DNA of 64,000 nucleotides from Prosopocoilus inquinatus (taxonomy: Eukaryota > Arthropoda > Insecta > Coleoptera > Lucanidae): positions 40,348,101 to 40,412,100 of the forward strand of contig CM069872.1 in assembly GCA_036172665.1 (NCBI GenBank), given 5' to 3'. The position numbers and the translations under genes were made by a program. A model generated the notes under the pieces. That model worked only from the letters and a program-made list of their open reading frames with translations, searched no databases and had not been told where the DNA came from. Below are positions 33,509 to 44,062 of this stretch, piece after piece (the first letter of the stretch is position 1; every line of letters starts with the position of its first letter).

Positions 33509-34069
33509 GATAAAACAGCGACATCCTACGATCGCTTTTTGACCTGACATTGCAGTAGGATAACAAATTGAAGCGGATTTGCTACCTAATAAGTCCCCCA
33601 TGAAAGGCGGCCATGCTTTGCTTTCAAAGCATAATGAAAGTTTTAAAAATTTTGTTGCAAATCGTTTTTGATTGCAGTGAAAACCTCGAGCAGCCTCTGT
33701 ACAGGTGTTTCAGCCCTGTTGGGGGCTTCGTCAGCAGAGACTTAGCTCAACGTTCCCACTGCCAAACCAAAAACGAATAAATTGGACAAGTTGTTTTTGG
33801 TTTGCAGTGGGAATGACGGAGCCCCAAACAGGGCTGAAACAGCTGTACAGAGGCTGCTCGAGATTTTCACTGCAATCAAAAACGATTTGCAACAAAATTT
33901 TTATAACAATAACGATTTGCAACAGATTTTTTTAAAACTTTCATTATGCTTTGCAGCAAGCGTGGCCGCCTTGCGTAGGATGACTTATTACGTAACAAAA
34001 CCGCTTCAATTTGTCTATCCTACTGCAATGTCAGGTCAAAAAGCGATCGTAGGATGTCACTGTTTTACC
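33509..34069. mobile_element. Foldback repeat carrying hammerhead sequences
   Basis: The left arm starts GATAAAACAGCGACATCCTA; the right arm is its inverse, ending near 34069. Both arms share ATCGCTTTTTGACCTGACAT, CAAATTGAAGCGG, GCATAATGAAAGTTTT, AAATCGTTTTTGATTGCAGT and GCAGCCTCTGTACAG. The left arm holds an intact-looking minus-strand hammerhead. The right arm holds a plus-strand version lacking the CTGANGA box. Related copies are at 8.0, 47.7, 58.8 and 59.4 kb. The hammerhead and its tiny stem III suggest a Penelope-like terminal repeat or a non-autonomous relative. Confidence 0.8.
33692..33743 (-). ncRNA. Type I hammerhead ribozyme candidate
   Basis: On the minus strand, stem I pairs AGTCTCTG with CAGAGGCT (8 bp, one U-G). 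The core CTGACGA fits CUGANGA. Stem II pairs AGCCC with GGGCT around CCAACA. The invariant GAAA is followed by a minimal stem III (CA..UG), then U16.1 and A17, the cleavage dinucleotide, immediately before CAGAGG. Every conserved core position is present. Stem III of two pairs is typical of Penelope-type hammerheads, which work best as dimers. Confidence 0.75.
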
Positions 34070-34863
34070 TATATAAAAATAACGTTATGTGAATAAAAAG
34101 AATAATATGGAAAACAAAACAAAATAAGAGTTTACAAATACGAAAATCGTAAATGATATCACAGTCCTACAGGTACATACATTACAAATATGACGCAAAA
34201 AAAAAAAACAAAATGAAAAACAGAATGATCACAGTAATAATAACTCTGGACTAGATCTGTTCATATAATTCTGAAAAGTTATGGCATATTTTTTTTAATT
34301 CTAATTTAAATGCTTTTTATTATTGATTTTTTTATTTTTTCTGAAATGGCATCGTAAAATTTTACGGATATGATTAAACAAATGATTTTTGGTGAATGGT
34401 ATTTTTAAAATAAGGTATTTTCAACATAGTATTGGTTCCAATATCAGAACTATGATTATCAGAATTGTGATTCTTAAATAGACCATCAAATAATAATCCA
34501 TACAAGAATATAAATCACTGATTACGATGAAACTGTTAAAACAAATTTAGGTGCTTTAGTTTTCGAGAAATAATTAATCAAACATTTTACCCAAATCCGC
34601 GATTCTGCACTGTTCAAGAACCAGTTGCCAGATGAAGGATATAAATACAGTCCTAAAAGTTTTCTTTTTAGTTTTGTGGCTGTAACGGCAAGAAATCGGG
34701 CATGAGCTTGACCTTAAACGGAATTTAATGCCGGAAAAAAAACTTTAAAACATTTACTTCATTATTGATAAAAGCATGAAATCATCTGTAGAAAATTTAT
34801 TTAGTGTTAATTTTATAAAATAAGTATAACGATAATTACAATTTGAACACCTAATTAGTTTAT

Positions 34864-35049
34864 TACCAGGAAAAAGAATTCAACCCACTTGTTCCGCGAA
34901 AAGTACGAAAATTTAATACGAACATCCGTACTGCACTCCTCCCCCCACTCTGTAACAGTTACATGCATCGGAGCCACGGAAAGCGAAGTAAATAGTACAT
35001 TCGATGTAAAAGGCATTCAATACTAAGTGGACCAAATTCTTTTCCCTGT
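34864..35049. mobile_element. MITE, diverged copy of 21577-21804
   Basis: It begins ACCAGGAAAAAGAATTC and ends GGACCAAATTCTTTTCCCTG. It shares AGTACATTCGATGTAAAA with the other copy. Shorter by about 40 bp. Confidence 0.75.
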
Positions 35050-35999
35050 TTATTACACACTAGCTTTGCAAACTTTGTCTTTAAATTTGCGTCTAAAAAC
35101 CAATAGGCTGATAGTTTTTGCAAAAGTAAATAAATTTCGCATGCTAAGGTTCCATCCATTCGAATCATATACGGTTGGAAATTGGTGACCTTCGCCTTAA
35201 ATCACTCATCGCACTGCCCTATTGTTGGCGTAATAAATAATAGCATGGTAGCGATTGTATTGTTTTATTTTTGGTACGATTCGAAGACGTTTTTAAGATT
35301 ATTTTCCAAGATAATGTTGACCAATGTCAGTGATCCATAACACCCATGAGTGTTTCATTAAAATTATCTTTTTGTGAGCCTTAAAGGTAAATGACAACTC
35401 ATTTCACAGTAAGCATAATTTTCACTTTATTGAATGCCCTACAAGTTTAATTCGTATTTTATCTGTACGATCTGAAATCGACATTTCTTTCGTCCCCAGC
35501 TGATTGAAAACGTTATGGTGTTCCCTCTATTAAATAAGTTTCAGGGTTAGCAATTATAGTTTTATTGCTCTATAAAAAAGAACAATAAAACGTCCGAAAA
35601 CACGATATCATAAAACTTACGGTTGCGAAATCGGTATTTTAATCTACAAACATTGGCGTAACAGGCTTTGTTTAAAATTAATTTTATTTTTTTTGAAATT
35701 TTGTTTAAATTCAAATTAATTATATTTTTTTGAATTTTTTTTAAAGGTATTTCTCATAATCTATGATTTAAATTCTCTCACAGGTTTTTTTTTTTGCGGT
35801 TTATTTAAGAATCACCATGTATGATACAAATTAATACATGTATTGATTGATTACTGTCATTATACCCAGTTCGAGAAAAGCTTGCCTGCATGAATCCCTC
35901 GGCTAAGACACGAATTGTTTTTTTTTTAGATTAAGAGAATATCTATACCATAATCATTACTGACTTAAAGAAATCAAAATCAATATGGCGAAATGTATT
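35050..35999. other. No gene recognised
   Basis: AT-rich sequence with no exon or clear repeat. Confidence 0.45.
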
Positions 36000-36760
36000 T
36001 TTATTGCATAATTTTTTGCAGCTTCTCAAACAAAACACTGCTCTGTTTAAGGTTTTTTTCAAACTATTCATATGAGTTTCCCATTTAAGATTATGTCAAT
36101 GTATAAACCTAACAATTTTACAGAGCTGCAATTTTTGATAGAAATTCCATCGACAATATTTATTTTTTGCGTAGTTCTTGCTTGTGAGAATTTGAAACAA
36201 CTAAAAAAGCTCGTTTTAAAAAGCTTTTTTATTTGTTTCATATTCTCGGCAGTATTTATATTAACACCGTTGGAATTCTTCTTAAAAATGGTTACATTTG
36301 CTTTGTTTGTATTTATTGCTAGTTTATGTCAATGATACCAGACAGTAATATCATTCAAAGCTTGTTTTATATCATTTAAGAGATTATCTAAATTTTTATT
36401 TGAGAGACATATACTTACATGAAATTAATTTAAAACTGCAACTGGTAAATAAGTCATTAGAAAATATTATAAATAATATGGGGCTCGATATAGACCCCTG
36501 GGATGCTCCGCTAGTGACACTTGTCACTTGTCAAAATGTGATACGTATTGTTTGATTTCTCCAAAATCCAACTGATTACCTCTTACACCGTAACCTTCTA
36601 ATTTCTTAAAAAGCAAAGAGTGGTTAACTAAATCGAAAGCCTTTGACACATCACAATTCACTAGGGCGGTTATTTTACTGAAAGGTTTGCTGTAATGCAC
36701 TTAATGTGGTATCTGTATCCATGCTGCAGTATATTAAAATAATTAAAACTCTCAAAGTAA
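36000..36760 (-). pseudogene. LINE reverse transcriptase relic
   Basis: Heavily broken. On the minus strand one can read QHGYR, then VNCDVSKAFDLVNHSLLF (catalytic Asp block), then SGASQGSISSP (the .PQGS block), then the thumb GISIKNCSSVKLLGLYID and HMNSLKKTLNRAVFCLRSCK. These pieces lie in different frames with stops and deletions, and the YADD box is lost. The order is that of a CR1/Jockey-type LINE. It is older than the copies at 4.4 and 61 kb. Confidence 0.75.
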
Positions 36761-36939
36761 TTCAAAGTAATGATTATAAGAGGCCACAGGACTTGTGTGT
36801 GACCAGTGTAGTTTGAAATAGCCTTAATACAAAAAACAAGAAAATATTACAAAAGAATAGAAACTTAACAAATCATTGGTTGGCAACAAAACGGAGGTGT
36901 TGTTGGCAACAGAAAATTGTTATTGCATTGACAGCGTAA

Positions 36940-37138
36940 TAATAATAATAAATGGCTTTATTTCTGTCTATAGAATTCTTGAGACCTTAGTCAAAGCTGA
37001 TTTCTCCCTCCTCAACACTAAAGCGTACCTGAAGTGAATACCGACCAACACCGAGAATTAACTCGAGTGTGATTCAAACTCACGACCTTGTGTCCACAAG
37101 GCCGATCCTCTTACCTTTACAATTTGACCCTCCAGGTG
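36940..37138 (-). repeat. SINE relic with (TTA)n tail
   Basis: Related to the SINEs at 18.8 and 49.2 kb through AAGGTCGTGAGTTTGAATCA, GTCGGTATTCACTTCAGGTA and a diverged A-box head. Its 3' end differs from theirs: on the minus strand it ends AAATAAAGCCATT(TATTAT)n, resembling the 3' tail of the LINE at 5.97 kb. Confidence 0.65.
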
Positions 37139-37139
37139 T

Positions 37140-38755
37140 TATTTTAAATTTGTATATTTCCATTTGGAGCAAACGTGGTTTGGAGTTAGAACATATTCTA
37201 TTTTTCCGACAGTTTTTGATTACAGCTGGCACGTCTTACGCATGTGTTTGTTATAATAGTTACATATTTTTTTCATTTAATCATATAATGATATTGTAGA
37301 TTAAATTATTTTATAAATAAAATAAGGGTTATTTTGATTATGATATTAATTGTGGGTATTTATTTTTTGTTCTGTATTGAGATAATTGTGTAAGGTAATG
37401 TGAATATTTTTAAAACACCAAAGAATTGCTTTAATTTGTTTTTGTAATTAAATCAGAGACATTTATTCATCTAACACCTGAGGCTTGCCTTGAGTTAGCT
37501 ATAATTTATAAATTTAATTCTGAGAGCACTTATTTTATGCAGCTTGAAATTACCCTAATAAAGTAATTTATTCTGATTATTAAGGCTAATTAATTTTTGT
37601 TATAAAATTGCTACCGCTTTCGAGTAAATAGGATTTAACATTACAGACCCCTTCCCTTAATGATAATACCGCCCAATTCCTCTGCCAAAAGCACTGGAAT
37701 AAAGTAAAATAATTCGGGGTCGTAAAAACCGATACCGCTGTTAATCCTGATATAAATTAATTAAGCAGATAATACGGCCGAGGAAGCGAAACATTAACGA
37801 GGCTGTGTGTTTTTGCCCCCTTCGAACGTCGGTTACATGTATGAACGTGTAATTTATTCCGAAGGCACGTCGTTTCTACAAAATTAATTGTTTTTGAAAG
37901 CTTTAAAACAGGGGGGGGGGTGAAATTCGGAATTTGATTCTGACGGAAGTTTTAATTGCGTTTCCACAAAGTGATTCTGCAGAAATATTATAATTATAAT
38001 CTCAGTCTGAGTTTTAATAACCCTGTAAACGCAGTTTTATTGAAGCCATAAAAATAAATTTAAATACCAATAAAATTGGGATGTAATTGCCGTTTAATTG
38101 CTCACACTTTGTAATAATATCGATTTTATCGACAGATTATCATTTTAAAATGCTTTTTAATTATTTACACATCAAAATAAATTTTACAGACTTTGCTCAA
38201 AGTTATGTTTAAAACATCGGGTATAATAGTCCTATTTTAAAATGGTTTCTTTCTTATGGCAGGGCAATGATGATTGTGGCAAATACTGGAAGCGATGGTA
38301 CAAATCCCTCAAACTGGCGAGCATTATAAAAACACGTCCCGATTATAAACTGTATTTAGAAATAAATAAATAGACCTAGGCCATAAATTTAATTTAAAAT
38401 GGGACTACTATAAGTGATATGTCGCAAACTAGTTGTTAGACGAGAATCAAGACTATTTGTGTAATAGGAATAAAATATTCCCTTCTTTTATGGTCTCTCT
38501 TTAATACGTCTACCATGCTATGCTTTCATAATTGAATCTCATGTTTGTACCATTAAACCTTCCACGGTATTCTGGAAGTCTTTGTTAACGGGCGATGAAT
38601 AATCGTTATATCCAACATTTATATTCAGTCGTGTCATTCTACATCGTCCTTTTTATTTACAGTCGCCAGTCAGACAGAAAGGAGACTAAATGAAGTTCCT
38701 GCTTTCGTTTTTAGGAATGACCCAATGATGATTTTTAATGGAATCTCAAAGAAAT
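37140..38755. other. No gene recognised
   Basis: Unique-looking AT-rich sequence. 37620-38000 is slightly GC-richer, with a G9 run at about 37911. Confidence 0.45.
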
Positions 38756-38759
38756 TCCT

Positions 38760-38893
38760 TCGTGTATCTTACACTTGTATTTGAGTGCTCAAGAACAATA
38801 AGTACTACAAAATGATACTAGAACTGGTGTTCCGCAAGGAAGTCCTTCACTTTCTATTTTTTTATCAATGATGCACTGAAATTAGTACGCTCA
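38760..38893 (+). pseudogene. Reverse transcriptase fragment
   Basis: TRTGVPQGSPSL is followed, after a one-base shift, by FFINDALKLVRS, the .PQGSPLSP...IND block of a LINE polymerase. It ends abruptly where the mariner relic begins. A short fossil only. Confidence 0.6.
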
Positions 38894-39740
38894 CCACAGA
38901 TTTTATTTTTGATATTTGGGAACAAAAAGAAATCATTAGGTGATAAATCAGGTGAATATGGACAATGAGTTATTAATTCAACATTTTTGTTGGACAAAAA
39001 TCAAGTGTTTGACGGGCTGAGAGAGAGCTGGCGTTGTCATGATGGAGAATAATTCGTCGATTTCGATTGTTTCTTCAGCATTCACGGTTTTCAATCTTTT
39101 AAAGCCACGGTTGCTACATGTCCAGTTAAACCAAAGAAACAAGCAGAAACAAGCAATCATTTGCTCCGCAGCACTGCGTGAACAGACAACTTCTGTTGGT
39201 TTTGGTTCATTTTGAAATACCCAAACGGTAGATTGTTGTTTACTTTCTGGCTCGTACGAATAGATCCACGTTTCGTCACCAGTAACGATGTTATAAACTA
39301 AATTTGAACGACCTCCATTGAATTTCTTGAGCATTTCTTCGCACCATTTGACAGGACCCTGCTTTTGCGCTTCTGTTAAATTGTGTGGGATCCAACGACT
39401 GCAAAGCTTTCGTACGTTCAAATGATCATGCAAAATCTGGTGTATTGCTTTCATGTCAATGCGTAAGGATGCTTGAATCTCACGATGTGTCACATGTCGA
39501 TCTCGCTCAAGCATTTCACGCACAGCATCTACATTAGTGGCAACAGCAGATGTTGATGGACGACCTTCACGAAATTCGTCACTGAGAGAGGTACGTCCAC
39601 GCTGGAATTCGGCAAACCAATTATAAACACTGCTCTTTGATGGTGCTTCATTTCCAAAAGCCAAATGAAGCCGATAGAACCATTGCTTTGGCGTTAGACC
39701 ACATTTGAAATCGTAAAATTTCCATGTTTACACAAAATTA
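38890..39740 (-). pseudogene. Mariner transposase relic
   Basis: On the minus strand, 39664-39160 reads as mariner: SSVYNWFAEFQRGRTSLSD, then EGRPSTSAV, the helix-turn-helix region (REIQASLRIDMKAIHQILHD), and the first catalytic Asp in VTGDETWIYSYEPES. A frameshift follows. The second Asp (RIILHHDNASS) and third Asp (PYSPDLSPNDFF) lie in another frame down to about 38900. Upstream, KCGLTPKQWFYRLHLAF continues the N-terminus without a start. The D,D34D pattern places it in the mariner family; I do not assign a subfamily. Dead, probably truncated at the 3' side. Confidence 0.9.
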
Positions 39741-39744
39741 CTTT

Positions 39745-40670
39745 TTCTCAAAAGCTGTAGAAACAAAACACTTGGATAGGAACTGTCAATAGAATTATAG
39801 GCGAAAAACGTCAAATTTTTCAAATATGACAGTTGATAAACAATTCTAGATCTACTAGATTCCAGAAAATTTTCCAGCAGTCCACGTAACTATTGCTTTG
39901 GATGCAGAGATGTACCTTTTAAGTGTACTTCTGTATCATACACAAAACATTTTCTCTTGATGAATAATATTCGTTTAGATATTTCTAAAATATTCGTACA
40001 ACCGTCAGAAATTCATAACACAAGAAAATGGAAATATTCAACACCTGAAGCGTCGTTTCTCACACGAATGTCATTAAGCGGTTGTATAATTAACTTTATG
40101 GAAAATCAATAATGAGAAGTTTATACGTGTTTTTCTATATTACAATAATGAATAAATAGACCGTTTTTTAGAATTCTATTAATAAAGATATTATTAGGAA
40201 ATCATACCATTGCACAAAAAATATTCTCTGAAGAATTTTTATTGCCTTGAAAACCCTGATGAAGCAATTACGCAATTACAATTATCTGAAGATTTGGCTT
40301 TTCGTTGAATTTCTCATTAATCTTCTGCGATTATGATACTGAAAACTGAATAAACACTTTTCATGTGCAAGACATGCAACAATCGTTTTGTGTTAACAAG
40401 CCGTAGATGACATCTCCAACGAATATTTTTAAAGTAAGCCCTGCAAGATACTTTGAAAATCTCAGTAATATTATTTAAAAATTTCGTTTTGTTACATTTC
40501 TAAAAGGGAAACGCAAATATTAGAATATTTGCAGAAATATTTGTCGCGAAGAAATGACCACTGTCTCAAATTAAGAAATATACAGGGATTCATTATAAAA
40601 GACCATATCATTCTACTGTAACATTTTTGATATGGCTCAAATGATATGCTCCTTCCTGATTCTTGAAAAT
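39745..40670. other. No gene recognised
   Basis: AT-rich. The 5' terminal repeat of the mariner was not identified. Confidence 0.45.
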
Positions 40671-40674
40671 TTTT

Positions 40675-40860
40675 ATATTTTCTAGCGACCGGTTTCGGCA
40701 AATGTACGTTGGACTGTAGTCCACAAAAATTGATAGCTTTCAATCGATAATGAAACTTTGTGTGCTCTTTCCAATTTGAAAACTGTCCGGTTAACGTTTA
40801 AAAACTTTTATTTACAATTTTCATCGGGCAAGAGTCGACTTCAAAAGAATTATTGTACAG
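40675..40860. repeat. Fragment related to the 28 kb hairpin and to hammerhead repeats
   Basis: 40737-40830 resembles the right arm of the 28.1 kb hairpin (ATCGATAATGAAAC, TTTACAATTTTCATCGG). Just before it, 40683-40697 read inversely gives GCCGAAACCGGTCGC, the 3' half of a hammerhead core. No CUGANGA box pairs with it. Confidence 0.5.
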
Positions 40861-41440
40861 TTTTGTATAAATATCTGAGAAACCCTGCGAAACCATCAAG
40901 CATGGTCCACTCTGTACTAGTCAGTATCTTAACTGTGACACGAAGTGGATTGATTAAAAATGCATATAAAAAGAATTTTCTTGGTAACAAGCTCAGAATT
41001 GAAAAAAAAAATGCATTACTTAAGCAGAACTTGAAAGAAACTCACTGTTTAACGCATTGTTAAATGAAGAAATTGAAGGAAATTAAAAGTTTAATACAAT
41101 AAATCTTATATCTAGCCTCATGTCCGATGAAAGCTCTTGCAATAATTTTTGGTAAAAATGGATTTTTTTTATCCTAAGGAAGCTGCCTACCAAAAACGAA
41201 ATGTTACGAATTATACAGCTTTTAAGGTTCTGTCTGTGAGCAGGTTCTGTGAAATTGTTAAGTCTAATTTGATGTGATTATGAGATAATTTTGTAAGTAT
41301 ATGTGAATAGAAAAATAGGAAACAAAATATAAGCGTTTCAAGGTATTATTAATCTTATACTAGGTCGTTGAAAACAAATTTGTTACAATGAGTATTGTGT
41401 TGAACAATAAAATTAAAAGTTTTTAAATATGTTAATGATT
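40861..41440. other. No gene recognised
   Basis: Downstream of the Penelope-like polymerase relic. A GIY-YIG endonuclease would be expected here, but I could not recognise one. Confidence 0.4.
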
Positions 41441-41840
41441 CTATTGCTTGGATAATTTAATTAGGATTATATTTAAGAAATCATCGTATTTTATCATGTT
41501 CCTGAAGAACATGATAACATTGAAGTTTTGTTTAATATTATGACAAGAATGAAAATTTATGTCGGTATGTGCCCGATGTTGTGGGTTTCTAATGCCAGTT
41601 TAATCGAACACTTGGATCTTTCATTCTTGTAACTTCAGTATCTAAGAAGGGGACGCTATTGTCTTTTTTAATTTCTACAATAAATTGAAGATGTTTGTTG
41701 AAACTGTTGAAGGTTTTTAAAGTGTTCTGTACTTGACCTTCAAGAACCGACCCCGACGTGGTCAGGTCGTCAATATACTTAAAAATGAAAGGTAAATTGT
41801 ATTCAAGTTTATTAACTTGGCTACTTGGACAAGACTAAAT
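41441..41840 (-). pseudogene. Penelope-like reverse transcriptase relic
   Basis: On the minus strand: VNKLEYNLPFIFKYIDDLTT carries the catalytic YIDD box. It is followed by LKTFNSFNKHLQFIVEIKKD and SVPFLDTEVTRM, then after an in-frame stop KPTTSGTYRHKFSFLS and VIMFFRNM. This run is the canonical layout of Penelope-like polymerases: Y.DD, then 'FN..H..iqFT.E', then 'FLD', then 'KPT.S...' and a helical tail. Stops break it and the N-terminal half is not recognisable. It lies 500 bp from a hammerhead-bearing inverted repeat, exactly where such an element's terminal repeat should be. Confidence 0.8.
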
Positions 41841-42337
41841 ATCTTTTAATGATTTAACGTAAGTTTGATTCAAAAACCTTTTATTTTTATTTTCTAACAA
41901 AGAAATGAAAGTGCAGTATTTAAGAAATGTAACAGATGCATTTACTTAAGGTTTCAAAACCAGAGAAAATTAAAAAGAACCAATTATTGAAATTAACTTG
42001 TCAGTTTCCCTGACGTGGCTTGTTTCCTAAAACGATTTTAAATGTGTACAAAATGCTCTTATCCAAGTTATTCTGAATTTATTAAGGTTTTGTTCATTTA
42101 AGCGTGCTAAATAAGTCTGCACTTTCAAAGTTACTGGTTAGCCGATGACATTAATTAATTTCTAGACAGACTGATTTTTTCTGCCAAAAGCAATTAAGTA
42201 GGAGTAATTTGTTTCGTCGCTTTTTATCGCACTTTTTGAATGCAAGTATACACATAAAGTCGAAATATGAGAGATTTAAAATGTTCAAATGTTCACTTGG
42301 ACAAATTTGGACCCTTTCTCGTGAAAAGTGAGTTATT

Positions 42338-42674
42338 ACCAGCATAACTGGCAAGGACAGTAACTGCCTACTTACGTTTCGGTCTTATTGGAACTCATCA
42401 GGACAATATAACCAAAGTGTAAAGTATTAACACTTGGAGATGAACAACAATAATGCAACCGACCAGGAGACCGAATGCACATTTGTTGCAACAACTGAAG
42501 AGGATCCATGTTTCGAGGGCAACATCCTTGTATAGCAAAGAGGCAAACAAGGTCAACCTGAGTCGCTTGAGAAAAGATCAGGCCTTACACTTTGGTTATA
42601 CTGTCCTGATGAGGTCTAATAAGACCGAAACGTACGTAGACAGTTACTTGCCTTCCCAGTTATGGCGATTAACT
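42338..42674. mobile_element. Penelope-like terminal repeat, inverted pair
   Basis: Two arms of about 88 bp face each other (42338-42425 and 42587-42674). They share CCAGTTATG, the box GAAACGTA, TAAGACCGAAAC and TTACACTTTGGTTATA. The plus-strand arm has an intact-looking hammerhead. The minus-strand arm, upstream of the polymerase relic and in its orientation, has a decayed one: stem II is mispaired. Inverted, partial terminal repeats with hammerheads are typical of Penelope-like insertions. Confidence 0.75.
42600..42644 (+). ncRNA. Type I hammerhead ribozyme candidate
   Basis: Stem I pairs ACTGTC (42600-42605) with GACAGT (42639-42644), six perfect pairs. The core CTGATGA is at 42606-42612. 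Stem II is GGTCT/AGACC with loop AATA (42613-42626). GAAA is at 42627-42630. Stem III is a minimal CG/CG with a 2-nt centre, then U16.1 and A17 at 42637-42638, the cleavage site. No conserved base is missing. This is the best hammerhead in the window. Confidence 0.82.
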
Positions 42675-42679
42675 CCATT

Positions 42680-43490
42680 TTCACAGTGTGTTTGTGCTGG
42701 CGATTTCCTTCATACATATATGTTTTTTTTTTTTGTAAAGTCATTGTAAATTGAGATTTTGTCTAAAATTCTTCAACTATGTTTATAATTTTGATTTGTG
42801 GCCAGAAAGTATTTATTACTTATTATTTTATTTTATTACTTAAGTAATTAAAAGTTAAAGAACTTTATGTAATAATAATTTTTTATTGACAGATTATTTT
42901 ATGAAAACTATAAACTGCTTACGTTTTATGTTTTATCTACAGATAAAGTTTTGAGAAACGACTTTTAAAAGTTATGGTGAGTTTATCTTGAGTTTAACTC
43001 TACATAAAGTTATGTATCGTTTCAGAAACCGGGCATAAATTTATCATGTAAAAATTATAAGATGTTGGGCAATATAAAGAAACGTATTGTCGTTTTCGTA
43101 AATTTCAGACAATATTCAAATCATTTGAGTTAAAGTATTTTACAGTTTCGACACACTTCGGCTCCATGTCTCATCATTAAGAAATCTGTCTCCCATTGTT
43201 GTAATCAATTCACGCAAACGTTGAAGACCTCCAGATTTTAAGTCAAAAGAGCTGAATCTGTTTTTATTCAAAGACGTTCATCAGAATGGCGTAGACGCAG
43301 GTCTTCCCTAATCCACAAAATTGTCAGGATTCTCAAATAAATATTTTTTTGAACTCAACAATTTGAGTCTAATCGAACGCACCCAAACACATTCTAGTCC
43401 ATTGAACTTTATTCTTTATTCTAATTAATTTAATAAAAATGAAATTATAGAATGATGTCTTTTACGAGTAAGTAGGTTAGGGAAAAATCG
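42680..43490. other. No gene recognised
   Basis: AT-rich sequence with no clear content. Confidence 0.45.
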
Positions 43491-43499
43491 GCATTCCAG

Positions 43500-44054
43500 C
43501 AGTGGCGTACCTGAAGTCCATGGTGTCCTGGTGCAAAATATTAATTATTCCACATTACATTAGTAAATAATATACTTAACATTGAGTGTGTCCTCCACTG
43601 TATCATTTTTTTTTTAATTTTTATTATTGAAAGTGATTTTCGAACTGGTAGATTAAAAAATGGACACTAATAGTTATTGGTAACTGTCCTCCTACTCTTT
43701 AATTGCGTGTCGGCAACTTTATAGAAAAATTCACAGTTTAATTAGGAATTCATTTGAAGCCACGATAGATTCAACAAAACTATAAATTGAAGGTGGAAAT
43801 TAAAATCGTATTGTCTGAAGAATATACGACTTCTTTTGGTTGACTGGGCCTAATTAGTCGGTTAACAATTTTGCTATGATTTGGAAAGTGAAAAACTTCC
43901 TCGAATTGAAAGCAGAATAAAATTAAATGTTTTTTATTTATGTGTTATTGTACGAAACATTTATTTCGTGGAAATAATGGATAACTCACGCTGCCTCAAA
44001 CACTTGGGGGTCCCGGGCATCGCGCCGGACTATCCTATGATTGCTACGCCACTG
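43500..44054. mobile_element. hAT-like non-autonomous element, 555 bp
   Basis: The ends are CAGTGGCGTACC and, inversely, CAGTGGCGTAGC, a common hAT terminus. The flanks CATTCCAG (43492-43499) and TATTCTAG (44055-44062) agree at 6 of 8 positions, as an old 8-bp target duplication would. No transposase frame. It contains the repeat shared with 6815-6883. Confidence 0.7.
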
Positions 44055-44062
44055 TATTCTAG

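Noticed and set aside
33705..33935. Plus-strand frame with GLKQLYRGCSRFSLQ, also seen at 59 kb
   Set aside because: The conservation is that of a repeated, palindromic ribozyme-bearing DNA, not of a protein.
43271..43300. TTCATCAG (CTGATGAA inverse) as another hammerhead
   Set aside because: No GAAA at the right distance and no stem II.
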